Shown here in pieces: positions 41,503-50,406 of a stretch of DNA of 64,000 nucleotides (within the stretch, counting starts at the first letter, position 1; each line of letters opens with the position of its first letter). The notes under the pieces were generated by a model, which did no database searches, was not told the DNA's origin, and saw nothing but the letters and a program-made list of their open reading frames with translations. The stretch is from positions 8,556,001-8,620,000 of the forward strand of contig NZ_CP108002.1 in assembly GCF_041435055.1 (NCBI RefSeq), read 5' to 3'. The DNA comes from Streptomyces sp. NBC_00341 (GTDB taxonomy: Bacteria; Actinomycetota; Actinomycetes; Streptomycetales; Streptomycetaceae). The translations under genes and the position numbers were made by a program.

Positions 41503-43638
41503 CTACCGGGTGTCCGTGTCCCGGTGGACCGGCGGGGACGTGGGCGGCGCCGCAGGGCCGATCTCGCACCAGACCGCCTTCCCCTCGCCGCGCGGCTCGA
41601 TGCCCCACCGCGTGGCGACGGCGTCCAGGAGGAGCAGGCCCCGTCCCGAAGTGGCTGTCTCACCCGGCGTCCGGCGCCTGGGCCACGCGCTGGAGCGGTC
41701 CTGCACCGACAGCCGCACCCGCCGCACCGGTTCCGGCAGTACCTCCAGAGTGAGCACGGCTCCGCCCTCCGTGTGAAGCAGCACGTTCACCAGCAGCTCC
41801 CCGGTCACCAGCTCCGCGTCGTCCGCGAGTTCGGCCATGCCCCAGTCGGTCAGCGCCTGCCGCACGATCGTCCGTGCGTCGGAGAGCCCCTCCGGGTCGG
41901 CCTGATGGATGTACTGATGCAGCCGTGGCGCACGCGGCGAGCCCGGGTCCGGACTGCGGCGCAGCACCAGCAGCGCGACGTCGTCGCCCGAACCCCAGCG
42001 CTCCCACAGCCGGTCCGACAGATGATCGGCGAGCGCCTCCGCCCCCGCCGGGCCCGCGCTCACCTCGTTGACGAGTGTGCGCACCCCGTCGTCGATGTCG
42101 GCGCCGGGCTCCTCGACCAGCCCGTCGGTGTACAGGACCAGCGTCTCGCCGGGGACCAGATCGAGCCGCGTCTCGGGGTACTCCTCGTCCCCGAAATCGG
42201 TTGAGATGCCCAGGGGCAGGCCGCCGCGTACCTGCGGACTGCCGACCCGGCCGTCCGTGTGCCGGATCAGCGGACCGAAGTGCCCGGCCCGCACCACCCG
42301 CACCGTTCCGCTGCCGAGATCGACCTGGGCGTAGGTGCAGGTGGCGAACCGGTCCGTGTCCAGTTCGGCGAGGAACCGGGAGGCGCGGGCCAGCACCGTC
42401 GACGGCGGGTGCCCCTCCCCGGCGTACGCACGCAGCGCGATCCGCAGCTGGCCCATGATCGCGGCCGCATGCGTGTCATGGCCCTGCACGTCGCCCACCA
42501 CGATGCCGAACCGGTCCTTCGGCAGTGCGATCACGTCGTACCAGTCACCGCCGACCTGACGTCCGCTCCACGCCGCGTGGTAGCGGACCGCGATCTCGCC
42601 GCCCTCGACGTCATGGATCCGCCGGGGCAGCATCGTGGACTGGAGACCGGTGGCGAATTCCCGCTCCTCGTCGAAGAGCTTGGCCCGCTGGAGGGACTGG
42701 GCGACGATCGCGGCGAGGCCCAGACACAGGTTGCGCTCGTCGGCGTTGAAGGCCGTGCGCTCACGGTAGAAGAGCGCCAGCCCGCCGAGCGAACGTGCCT
42801 GCGCGACGAGCGGCAGATAGGCCGCGGCCTGGAACTTCAGCCGGCCCACGTACGGCTCCAGCACCGGATAGCGCCGGGTGAGCGCGCCGAGTGAGCTCAC
42901 GAAGCGCGGCCGGCCGCTGAGAACGGTGTCGGCCAGCGGGAAGCCCCGGTCGAGCCGGCCCTGCCCCAGCTCGTCCACGACCTCCAGGGAGTCGCCGCTC
43001 AGCGCGATGACATTAAGTGTTGCGTTGTCCAGCAGTCCGAGCGCCAGACCGTCGGCGCCCAGCCGGGCCAGACCGCCCGGTCCCGTCAGAACTGCCGTCA
43101 CGTCGTCCACGGTCACCGCCCGCGACAACGCACTCGTTGTGCGTTCAACAATATCGGTCTGGCGCTGACGGCGTTTTTCCAGTTCCAGCACGAAGGCCGA
43201 ATGGGTGACTTCCGCCGTCGCGTCCCGCACCACCCCGATCACCCGGTGTGCCCGGCCGTCGGCGCTGCGCAGGATGCGTGCCTGGATATGGGTCCACTGG
43301 TCGCCGTTCTCATCCGTCGGGACCCGGAAGTGAACGCTGTACGAGCTGCGCCCGCCCTTGACGGCCTCGTCGATCGCCGTATCGAGACGGACCCGCTCCT
43401 CGGGCTCCAGCCGTTCCACCAGGGACTCCGGCCGTGAGTCGAAAGTGGCCGGGTCCAGGCCGAACACCAGCAGGCCCGCCTCGTCGATGTCCAGCGTCCG
43501 GGCATCGAGATCCCACTCGAAACTGCCCGTGCGGTTCATGGCAAGGCGCTCCGCCGTCCCGGTGTCGCCGCCCGGTGTCTTCCCGGCCGGCGGACCGGGC
43601 CGGACGGGGATGATCGGTGGCCGGTCGTGATCGGTCAT
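41503..43638 (-). CDS. SpoIIE-family PP2C phosphatase with PAS, GAF and HATPase domains
   Basis: 711 aa. Order: a PAS-like domain (about 30-135, FEWDLDARTLDIDEAGLLVFGLDPATF ... IGVVRDATAEVTHSA), a GAF domain (about 150-310), the SpoIIE phosphatase (ATGLQSTMLPRRIHDVEGGEIAVRYHAAWSGRQVGGDWYDVIALPKDRFGIVVGDVQGHDTHAAAIM, with the metal Asp residues), and a C-terminal HATPase_c_2 anti-sigma kinase-like domain (ELVTGELLVNVLLHTEGGAVLTLEV, GRGLLLLDAVATRWG). It is expected to dephosphorylate an anti-anti-sigma factor and perhaps phosphorylate it too, linking a sensed signal to an alternative sigma factor. ATG at 43638; the frame further upstream is shadow. Confidence 0.92.
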   Translation of the reverse strand: MTDHDRPPIIPVRPGPPAGKTPGGDTGTAERLAMNRTGSFEWDLDARTLDIDEAGLLVFGLDPATFDSRPESLVERLEPEERVRLDTAIDEAVKGGRSSYSVHFRVPTDENGDQWTHIQARILRSADGRAHRVIGVVRDATAEVTHSAFVLELEKRRQRQTDIVERTTSALSRAVTVDDVTAVLTGPGGLARLGADGLALGLLDNATLNVIALSGDSLEVVDELGQGRLDRGFPLADTVLSGRPRFVSSLGALTRRYPVLEPYVGRLKFQAAAYLPLVAQARSLGGLALFYRERTAFNADERNLCLGLAAIVAQSLQRAKLFDEEREFATGLQSTMLPRRIHDVEGGEIAVRYHAAWSGRQVGGDWYDVIALPKDRFGIVVGDVQGHDTHAAAIMGQLRIALRAYAGEGHPPSTVLARASRFLAELDTDRFATCTYAQVDLGSGTVRVVRAGHFGPLIRHTDGRVGSPQVRGGLPLGISTDFGDEEYPETRLDLVPGETLVLYTDGLVEEPGADIDDGVRTLVNEVSAGPAGAEALADHLSDRLWERWGSGDDVALLVLRRSPDPGSPRAPRLHQYIHQADPEGLSDARTIVRQALTDWGMAELADDAELVTGELLVNVLLHTEGGAVLTLEVLPEPVRRVRLSVQDRSSAWPRRRTPGETATSGRGLLLLDAVATRWGIEPRGEGKAVWCEIGPAAPPTSPPVHRDTDTR

Positions 43639-43867
43639 TCCTGCTCCGAAGATCGTCCGGCGGGGCTGCTGTACTGCCTGACCCAATTGTCTGGCGGGTC
43701 GGGCACTGCTGCCACAGCGGAAATCCGCCCGGGAAGTGTCCGGACCACTGCCCCCTGGCCGCTGCCACCCCTCGTACCCGCGCTCCGGGACCGCCGAGCA
43801 CAATGGCAGCGTAAGGCCGTCCGTGACCGGCGGAACGGCACGTACTGGGGCTGACCGGAGCGCACGC

Positions 43868-44935
43868 ATGAACCACGAGGATCCCGTCCTGCTGCACACC
43901 GAGGGGCGCATCCGCCACCTCACGCTCAACCGGCCCCGGGCCCTCAACGCGCTGAACCACACCATGGTGCTGCGCATGGCGGAAGCGCTGGACGCTGCGG
44001 AACGGGACGACTCGGTCACCGCCGTGCTGCTCACGGGGGCGGGGGAGCGGGGGCTGTGCGCCGGCGGTGACATCCGCGCCATCCGCGACGACGCCATCGC
44101 CGGCGGCGGGACCGCACTGGACTTCTGGCGTGACGAGTACCGGCTCAACGCCCGTATCGCCCGGTTCTCCAAGCCGTACGTAGCGATCATGGACGGCATC
44201 GTGATGGGCGGCGGCGTCGGCGTCTCGGCCCACGGCTCGATCCGGATCGTCACGGAGCGTTCGCGCATCGCGATGCCCGAGACCGGTATCGGGTTCGTCC
44301 CGGACGTCGGCGGCACCTACCTGCTGGGCAGGGCGCCCGGTGAGCTCGGCACCCACCTGGCGCTCACCGGGGCAGCCGTCGGCGCGGCGGACGCGCTGCT
44401 GTGCGGACTCGCCGACCACTTCGTGCCGTCGCGGGAGCTCCCCGGTCTGATCGCCGCCCTCGACCTGTGCGCCACACCCTCGGACGTCGCCGCGGCGGTG
44501 CGGCGCTACGCCGGCACGGCCACCGGAGGCGAACTGGCCGCACAGCGCGGCTGGATCGACCCCTGCTACGGCGCCGGAACGGTCGAGGAGATCGTCGAGC
44601 GCCTCGGTGACTGCGGCGAGCCCGCCGCCAAGGAGGCCGCCGCCACGATCCTGGCGAAGTCGCCCACCGCGCTCAAGGTGACCCTCGAAGCCGTCCGCAG
44701 GGCGCGCCGCCTCGACCGCCTGGAGGCCGTGCTGGACCAGGAGTTCCGGGTCTCGTCCACCGCCTTCACCCGGCCCGACCTGGTCGAGGGCGTACGCGCC
44801 CAGATCGTCGACAAGGACCGGAACCCGCGATGGAACCCCGCCACGCTCACCGAGGTCACCGACGCCGACGTGGAGCGGTTCTTCGCCTCCCTCGGCGACG
44901 GTGAACTCGGCCTGGACGCCCCGGCGGCCCCCTGA
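43868..44935 (+). CDS. Enoyl-CoA hydratase/isomerase, 3-hydroxyisobutyryl-CoA hydrolase-like
   Basis: 355 aa. Crotonase fold: LTLNRPRALNALNHTMVLRM, oxyanion loop GLCAGGDIRAIRDD, PYVAIMDGIVMGGGVGVSAHGSIRIVTERSRIAMPETGIGFVPDVGGTYLLGRAPGELG. The longer C-terminal half (EEIVERLGDC, KSPTALKVTLEAVRRAR, LDQEFRVSS...DLVEGVRAQIVDKDRNPRWNP) is specific to the 3-hydroxyisobutyryl-CoA hydrolase group of valine catabolism. Pairing of the PETGIGFVPDVGG Glu and the downstream Asp is intact. ATG at 43868. No valine-pathway partner is adjacent. Confidence 0.9.
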   Translation: MNHEDPVLLHTEGRIRHLTLNRPRALNALNHTMVLRMAEALDAAERDDSVTAVLLTGAGERGLCAGGDIRAIRDDAIAGGGTALDFWRDEYRLNARIARFSKPYVAIMDGIVMGGGVGVSAHGSIRIVTERSRIAMPETGIGFVPDVGGTYLLGRAPGELGTHLALTGAAVGAADALLCGLADHFVPSRELPGLIAALDLCATPSDVAAAVRRYAGTATGGELAAQRGWIDPCYGAGTVEEIVERLGDCGEPAAKEAAATILAKSPTALKVTLEAVRRARRLDRLEAVLDQEFRVSSTAFTRPDLVEGVRAQIVDKDRNPRWNPATLTEVTDADVERFFASLGDGELGLDAPAAP

Positions 44936-44949
44936 GGTGGCCGCCCGCG

Positions 44950-46413
44950 TCAGAGGTCGTTGGGCCCGGTCACCGTACGGAAGGGCAGGCCCAGCAGGTC
45001 GGCGGCGGCCCGGAAGTCCCGTGCACGGTGGCCGGTGCACAGCGCCCAGTGGTGACCGATGCCCGTGGCGGACCAGGCATCGGTCCACTCACCGGGATCG
45101 AAGCCGAAGTCCACCCGGGAGGTCGTGTTGCCGATCTCCAGCAGCGGACCGGGCACGACCTCCCCCTCGGACGCGATCAGGACGAACGACCCGTCGGCCT
45201 CCTGACCGATGCCGAACGTGGTGACCGGCCCGTGGGTGACGTCGAATTCGACGCTGACACCCCAGCCGCGCTTGCCGTGGTAGACACCCAGACCGCGCAG
45301 CAGCGGGTCCTTCGCGCTGATCGCCAGATGGGCGGGGCCGTCGTGCCCCATCTCCACGACCCGGTCGCGGAAGTTGAGCGCCTGCAGTTCGGTGAACGAA
45401 CCGCCCGTCCCCATGGTGTCGGCGATCAGCATGGCGAGGCTGGTGCGCAGCTCGTACTCACCGGCCATCGGTACCCCGCGGGCGGTCAGCAGGGAGGCGC
45501 CCAGGATCATGCCGGCCCCCAGCCGCTCGTGGATCTCGCCCTCCAGCCCCCGGTGGTAGTAGGCGAGGCTGTCGAGCGCGAAATCGGCCACCAGCCGGTC
45601 CAGACCGACCGAGACCCGGGCCGCCCAGGCGAGATCGCCCTCATCGACGGAATCGTCCAGGGTGAAGACCTCCCGGGCCAGGGCGACCCGTTCGGCGGTC
45701 TCCCTGTCCGTGACAGTCGAGACCCTGACCCGCAGGTCGTCGAACTCCAGAACCTCCACATGGCCGCCCAGCTGCGAGGAGACCAGCGTCATGTCGGTGG
45801 AGACGTCGAGCATGCCCGGGTACAGATGCCCCATCAGCCCGTGGCGGCCGTGGCGCAGCGCACCGCGCACCCCGGCCGCCGAGATCCAGCGGCGGATCCG
45901 GCCCCAGGCGTTCTCGTCACGCAGATGGCCCGAGACCGAGCGGAACGGGATGCCGCTGCGCCGGAACACGTTGGCGACCTCAGGCAGCGGGCACTGACCG
46001 CAGTACGCCAGCCACTCGCCCGTGCCGGTGTTCGCGTGGTCCATGGCCTCGGTCGGTTGGAGGTCGATGACCAGCACCGGGGTGTGCGTGCGCTGGGCGA
46101 CCGGCAGCACCATCGAAGCGGTGAGATATGTCGTCAGGAACGTCACCACCAGATCGCAGTCGGCCCGCCGCAACTGTTCGGCAGCCCTGGCCGACTCCTG
46201 CGGATCGGAGACGAAGCCCGCGTCGACCACCTCGCACCCCATCTCCTCGATCCGTCCGGTCACGAACCGGGCCGACTCCCGCAGCTGTTCGAGAAGGCCG
46301 GGGAACTGCGGCCAGTACGCGCCGAGCCCGCCGGAGACCAGGCCCACCCGGGTCCGGCGGCGGAACGTCCGGGCAAGGGCACCGCCGGGCTCGGCGGCGC
46401 GGTCGTCAGACAT
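44950..46413 (-). CDS. L-fucose/L-arabinose isomerase family protein
   Basis: 487 aa. Domains as in AraA/FucI-like isomerases: RVGLVSGGLGAYWPQFPGL; VVTFLTTYLTASMVLPVAQRTHTPVLVIDLQP; GHLRDENAWGRIRRWI; HGLMGHLYPGMLDVSTD; then the metal-site region GEYELRTSLAMLIADTMGTGGSFTELQALNFRDRVVEMGHDGPAHLA and the C-terminal GIGHHWALCTGH. It interconverts an aldose and ketose, probably a deoxy- or pentose sugar. Its ATG overlaps the stop of a truncated rhamnose isomerase gene by 8 nt, so it is now driven from the former rhaI promoter. Confidence 0.85.
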   Translation of the reverse strand: MSDDRAAEPGGALARTFRRRTRVGLVSGGLGAYWPQFPGLLEQLRESARFVTGRIEEMGCEVVDAGFVSDPQESARAAEQLRRADCDLVVTFLTTYLTASMVLPVAQRTHTPVLVIDLQPTEAMDHANTGTGEWLAYCGQCPLPEVANVFRRSGIPFRSVSGHLRDENAWGRIRRWISAAGVRGALRHGRHGLMGHLYPGMLDVSTDMTLVSSQLGGHVEVLEFDDLRVRVSTVTDRETAERVALAREVFTLDDSVDEGDLAWAARVSVGLDRLVADFALDSLAYYHRGLEGEIHERLGAGMILGASLLTARGVPMAGEYELRTSLAMLIADTMGTGGSFTELQALNFRDRVVEMGHDGPAHLAISAKDPLLRGLGVYHGKRGWGVSVEFDVTHGPVTTFGIGQEADGSFVLIASEGEVVPGPLLEIGNTTSRVDFGFDPGEWTDAWSATGIGHHWALCTGHRARDFRAAADLLGLPFRTVTGPNDL

Positions 46414-46807
46414 CAGGTATTTCCCTTCCTCGCAGGTGATTTCCGGTCAGCCGGGCCCCCGCGCGGTCCGCATCGGGGTGGGTGACCGAGCCCAGCCCGT
46501 AGTCGTCGTTCTGGAAGACGTTCGAGTTGATCGCACCGATCCGCAGCCCGAGGCTCTCGGCGTGCCGGGTCAGCGCGGCGCAGTCCGTCACCTTGTCCCG
46601 GGCGATGTGCAACGACACCTTCGGCGCGACCCCGGTGAACGCGTGCACCTGCGCCGCGTCCTCCATCTTCTCGAACGGGTCGCGTGGCACCCCCGGCTGT
46701 GCGAACACCTTGAAGCGAGTCCCGGGATTGCCGTAACCCCACGAAGGAGTCTCGACCACCTGAGACTTCAGGGCTGCCTTGACGGCCGACACATCAGACA
46801 TGAGCAC
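46406..46807 (-). pseudogene. rhaI: Truncated L-rhamnose isomerase
   Basis: 133 codons. The first 110 align by eye with the start of Streptomyces/Rhizobium-type L-rhamnose isomerase: ALKSQVVETPSWGYGNPGTRFKVFAQPGVPRDPFEKMEDAAQVHAFTGVAPKVSLHI, ESLGLRIGAINSNVFQNDDYGLGSVTHPDA. The normal enzyme is about 385 aa and its metal ligands lie in the missing part. After THPDA the frame runs into unrelated sequence (RAGARLTGNHLRGREIPDV) made from the leader and Shine-Dalgarno of the next gene. A deletion of roughly 270 codons or more therefore joined the rhaI 5' end to the sugar isomerase gene. Confidence 0.8.
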
Positions 46808-46851
46808 CTCGAAAGCAGAGTCATTCGGCGACCGCGACCGTCAGGGATGAC

Positions 46852-46951
46852 ATGAATCGATTCATCCGGAACGTACGCTAGGTTTGGCGCCGACGACTAG
46901 TCAAGCAACTGGCCAGTCTTCTCGGTTTGAACGTGGGTTTGAATCAATTCA
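46852..46951. promoter_or_regulatory. Two TGAATC-type operators upstream of rhaI'
   Basis: ATGAATCGATTCAT at 46852-46865 is a perfect 14-bp CG-centred palindrome, the form bound by LacI-family repressors. TGAATCAATTCA at 46940-46951 is a second copy with one mismatch; the centres are 87 bp apart (about eight helical turns). This suits looping by a tetrameric or paired repressor responding to rhamnose. No LacI/DeoR gene is present in the window. Confidence 0.7.
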
Positions 46952-47037
46952 CCACGGATCGGGGCGACCCGGCCGAAGACGGACCCGGCCTGCCCGAGGC
47001 GTGCCGAACCGCCTCGGCGCCTGCCGCACGGCTCGGC

Positions 47038-47265
47038 TCAGTGCCCGCTGCCGGACATGCTCGGCTGGAGCGACCGGACGAGATCGAAGAACCGTGACTC
47101 GTTGCCCGAGAGACCGGCCCGCCGCAGCGCGCCGTCGGCCTCCTCGATCGGTGCTGCGAGCAGGGGCATGTACAGCGGGGCGTCATCCGGGTCGCAGAGA
47201 GCAGCCCGGGTGGCCTCCAGCAAACGGACGTACGCCTGCGCCGCGGCGAGTTCGTCATCGCGCAT
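47038..47265 (-). CDS. Small conserved hypothetical protein (75 aa)
   Basis: MRDDELAAAQAYVRLLEATRAAL, DDAPLYMPLLAAPIEEADGALRRAGLSGNESRFFDLVRSL: a helical, Ala/Leu-rich protein, no Cys pair or membrane segment. GGGGAG precedes the ATG at good distance. It does not belong to a family I can name. Confidence 0.65.
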   Translation of the reverse strand: MRDDELAAAQAYVRLLEATRAALCDPDDAPLYMPLLAAPIEEADGALRRAGLSGNESRFFDLVRSLQPSMSGSGH

Positions 47266-47351
47266 CTCAGCATCTCCCCGTCAGAGGTGTCGGACCCACA
47301 AGCATCCCCCATGGGTCTGACAACACCCCGGGTCCGGGCCGGGCGTGGTCC

Positions 47352-47843
47352 CTACGGACCATCAGGCCTGTGCGCACCGGCCGGTGGCTCGACCTCCAGG
47401 AATCTTCGGCGGCGCGGCCCGTGGTACAGCAGCGCGATCCAGCCCGACCCCCGCAGCGCCGCCGCGCACCGGTTCAGTTCACCGCCCTCCTCGTGCGCCG
47501 CCCCGCTGCCGGACGGGCCGAGCCATTCGACACGTACGGTGCCAGGGGCCGTTGCGGGCTCCACCCGGTATCCGGTCGCCGTACGCCGCCCGGACGCGTC
47601 GACCGCCGACGCGGACAGCCCCGACGCCTCCAGCGTGAGGGCGACGGCGCGTACCGGATTGTGCAGTTCCCACAGGGCCGGGACGGACTCGGGGTCCGGG
47701 TGTCCGGAGTTGGCCAGCCGCCGGATCTGCGTCATCCCGGCGAACGCCGTCCGTACCGCGGCGGCACGTTTCTCCGCCGGGCCCGGGGGTGACGGACCCT
47801 CACCGGTGGCCGGTTCGAAACCGGCTTCCTCCTCGGTGTCCAT
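47352..47843 (-). CDS. Conserved hypothetical protein (163 aa)
   Basis: Start ATG at 47843 with AGGGGGAGG upstream (MDTEEEAGFEPATGEG). Core: AAAVRTAFAGMTQIRRLANSGHPDPESVPALWELHNPVRAVALTLEASGLSAS, GYRVEPATAPGTVRVEWLG, ELNRCAAALRGSGWIALLYHGPRRRRFLEVEPPA. It looks like a small alpha/beta protein. No known domain is evident. Confidence 0.6.
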   Translation of the reverse strand: MDTEEEAGFEPATGEGPSPPGPAEKRAAAVRTAFAGMTQIRRLANSGHPDPESVPALWELHNPVRAVALTLEASGLSASAVDASGRRTATGYRVEPATAPGTVRVEWLGPSGSGAAHEEGGELNRCAAALRGSGWIALLYHGPRRRRFLEVEPPAGAHRPDGP

Positions 47844-47937
47844 CCGCCTCCCCCTTCGCTCGTACGCGCTTGCCGCCAGTGTGCGCCGCCGCACTGACAA
47901 CGGCGCCCTACCGGCAAGGTGCTGGGAGGCCCAGGGG

Positions 47938-49311
47938 TCAGGCGGCGCCTCCAAGCACCTTGCCCGGGTTCAGGATGCCGTGCGGATCGAGCGCCGCCTT
48001 CACCGCGTGATGCATGCCGAGCACCGCGGGACCCAACTCCTTGTCCATGCCCCGCATCTTCAGCAGGCCGACCCCGTGCTCGCCCGTGACCGTGCCGCCC
48101 AGCGCGATCGCGTCGTCCAGGATGTCCTCGAAGGCGGACTGCGCGCGGGCACGCGCCGCTTCGTCACCCGGCGGCGTGATGATCAGGGGGTGCAGATTGC
48201 CGTCCCCCGCATGGGCGATGTTGGCGATCAGGACGTCGTGCCTGGCCGCCGTCCGCTCGGTCCGGGCCAGCATCTCCGGAACCGCGGTCCGCGGTACGCA
48301 GACGTCCTCTGTCAGGACCGGGCCGAGCCGTTCGAGCGCCGGGTAGGCCAGCCGCCGGGCCTGGAACAGGGCATCGGCCTCCTGCTGGTCGGTGGAGACC
48401 GCGGCCCAGCTCGCACCGGCCCGTTCGAAGCAGTCCCGGATCAGTTCGGCCTCGGCGTCGCCCTCGGCCCCCGGAGTGTCCACCCGGCCGAGCAGCACCA
48501 CGTCCGCGTCCGCGGACAGCCCCATCTTCTTCCAGGCGTCCACGGCGGCGAGGCAGTGACGGTCGACCAGTTCGAGTGCGGACGGAATGACGCCGGACGC
48601 GGTCACGGCGCTCACCGCCTCACCGGCGGCGACCACCGACGAGAAGTAGCCCGCGACCGTCCGCTCCTGGAGACGGGCCGGGCGCAGCCGCACGGTGATC
48701 TCCGTGATCACCCCGAGCGTGCCCTCGGAACCCACCATCAGCCCGGCCAGGTCGTACCCCGCCACGCCCTTCGCGGTACGGCGTCCGAGCGAGACGACCT
48801 CGCCGAGCCCGTTGACCACTTCGAGGCCCAGCACGTAGTCGCGGGTCACGCCGTACTTGACGCAGCACATCCCGCCGGCGTTGGTCGCGACGTTGCCGCC
48901 GATCGTGGACCATGGGGAGCTCGCCGGATCGGGCGGGTACCAGAGCCCGTGTTCCGCGCACGCCGCCCGGAGGTCGTCGTTGACCACGCCGGGCTGGACC
49001 ACGGCCAGCCGCTCTGCCGCGTCGATGTCGACGATCCGGTTCATGTCCTCGAACGACAGGATGATCGCCCCGTCCACGGCGTTGGCGCCGCCGGACAGGC
49101 CGGTGCCCGCGCCGCGCGGCACCAGGGGAATGCGGTGGGCGAGACAGTGGCGCACCACATCCCGCACCTCGTCGGTGCTCGCCGGGCGGACCACGGCCAG
49201 CGGCATCCCGTACGGAGCCCACTCGGCCTCGTCGTGCTGGTACCGGGCCAGGCCCGCCGGATCGGTCAGTACCCGCCTGGCCGGAATGCTGTCGACCGGT
49301 GCGTTCGCCAC
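47938..49311 (-). CDS. FAD-binding oxidase, glycolate oxidase GlcD type
   Basis: 457 aa from GTG 49311, which has GGGAGG 11 nt upstream; an ATG 13 codons earlier (49350) is open but has no Shine-Dalgarno. FAD-binding PCMH domain: MPLAVVRPASTDEVRDVVRHCLAHRIPLVPRGAGTGLSGGANAVDGAIILSFEDMNRI, STIGGNVATNAGGMCCVKYGVTRDYVLGLEVVNGLGEV, GSEGTLGVITEITVRLRP. Substrate domain: DVLIANIAHAGDGNLHPLIITPP, GTVTGEHGVGLLKMRGMDKELGP, LDPHGILNPGKVL. It oxidises a 2-hydroxy acid (glycolate or D-lactate) using FAD. The iron-sulfur partners GlcE/GlcF are not adjacent, so it is probably a stand-alone D-lactate/glycolate dehydrogenase. Confidence 0.92.
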   Translation of the reverse strand: MANAPVDSIPARRVLTDPAGLARYQHDEAEWAPYGMPLAVVRPASTDEVRDVVRHCLAHRIPLVPRGAGTGLSGGANAVDGAIILSFEDMNRIVDIDAAERLAVVQPGVVNDDLRAACAEHGLWYPPDPASSPWSTIGGNVATNAGGMCCVKYGVTRDYVLGLEVVNGLGEVVSLGRRTAKGVAGYDLAGLMVGSEGTLGVITEITVRLRPARLQERTVAGYFSSVVAAGEAVSAVTASGVIPSALELVDRHCLAAVDAWKKMGLSADADVVLLGRVDTPGAEGDAEAELIRDCFERAGASWAAVSTDQQEADALFQARRLAYPALERLGPVLTEDVCVPRTAVPEMLARTERTAARHDVLIANIAHAGDGNLHPLIITPPGDEAARARAQSAFEDILDDAIALGGTVTGEHGVGLLKMRGMDKELGPAVLGMHHAVKAALDPHGILNPGKVLGGAA

Positions 49312-49532
49312 GATGGGGGCCACCTCCCATAAAGATGTATTACCCACCATTGTCGCGCGCGGGGCTGCCGGCCGTGGGGGAGGCCCCCCGTTCTCCTGAA
49401 TGGACACCGCGTGGGCAGGCCGAACGGACACCGACTGGACAGGCCGAATGGACACCGCGCGGACCGGGCCCGCCGGGAACCTCGGTAGGCTCGGCCGTTC
49501 ATGAACCCCGCACACCGAAGGACGCAGGCACC

Positions 49533-50387
49533 GTGCCCGATACCGACCGAGCTCCCGGCACCGACGACCCGGACGGTACCGGCCGGGCAGGCCTGCGCTC
49601 CGACTGCGGGAACTGCTTCGGGCTGTGCTGTGTCGCGCTGACCCTCACCCGCTCCGCGGACTTCGCCATCAACAAGGACGCCGGCAAGCCCTGCCGCAAC
49701 CTTCAGGACGACTTCCGCTGCGGCATCCACACCAGGCTGCGTTCCGAGGGCTTTGCCGGCTGCACCGTGTACGACTGCTTCGGCGCCGGACAGAAGGTGT
49801 CGGGGGAGACCTTCGGCGGACAGGACTGGCGCGCGGCCCCGGAGAGCGCCCAGCAGATGTTCGAGGTCTTCCCGGTCATGCGGCAGCTGCACGAGCTGCT
49901 CTGGTATCTGACGGAGGCGGCAGAGCTGGCCCCGGCCCGCCCCCTCCACGGCGAGATCGGCCGCACCCTCGAAGAGACGGAGCGCCTCACCCACCTCGAC
50001 GCCGGCGCCCTCGTGGAACTGGACGTCGCGGCGCACCGGGACGACGTCGCCGCCCTGCTCGCGCGCACCAGCGAGCTCGTCCGTGCCACCGCCCCTCGTA
50101 AGAAGAAGCGCAACCACCGCGGCGCCGACCTCATCGGCGCCCGACTCAAGGGAGCCGACCTGCGCGGCGGCGACCTGCGCGGCGCCTGCCTGATCGCGGC
50201 GGACCTCACCGGCGCCGATCTAAGGCTCGCCGACCTCATCGGCGCGGACTTCCGGGACGCGCAACTGTCCGGTGCGGACCTGACCGGAGCACTCTTCCTG
50301 ACCCAGGCACAGCTGAACGCGGCCCGGGGGAACGCCGCGACCCTGCTCCCAGTGTCGCTCAGCCGCCCCTCGCACTGGGAGCGTTGA
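49533..50387 (+). CDS. Pentapeptide-repeat protein with Cys-rich N-terminal domain
   Basis: 284 aa, GTG start with GAAGGAC upstream. Residues 15-90 carry a Cys cluster: CGNCFGLCC, then isolated Cys in GKPCRNL, DFRCGIH, FAGCTVYDCFGAG. The middle is helical (QMFEVFPVMRQLHELLWYL). The C-terminal third is a right-handed beta-helix of A(D/N)LxG repeats (RGADLIGARLKGADLRGGDLRGACLIAADLTGADLRLADLIGADFRDAQLSGADLTGALF). Eight conserved Cys suggest a zinc or Fe-S site next to a DNA-mimic-like rod. Function unknown; Streptomyces carries homologues of this architecture. Confidence 0.85.
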   Translation: MPDTDRAPGTDDPDGTGRAGLRSDCGNCFGLCCVALTLTRSADFAINKDAGKPCRNLQDDFRCGIHTRLRSEGFAGCTVYDCFGAGQKVSGETFGGQDWRAAPESAQQMFEVFPVMRQLHELLWYLTEAAELAPARPLHGEIGRTLEETERLTHLDAGALVELDVAAHRDDVAALLARTSELVRATAPRKKKRNHRGADLIGARLKGADLRGGDLRGACLIAADLTGADLRLADLIGADFRDAQLSGADLTGALFLTQAQLNAARGNAATLLPVSLSRPSHWER

Positions 50388-50406
50388 AGGAGCCCGCGGG
50401 AGCCGA

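Noticed and set aside
47800..47830. GGTTCGAAACC-like stretch as a tRNA T-arm
   Set aside because: No acceptor or anticodon arm around it; it lies within a protein-coding gene.
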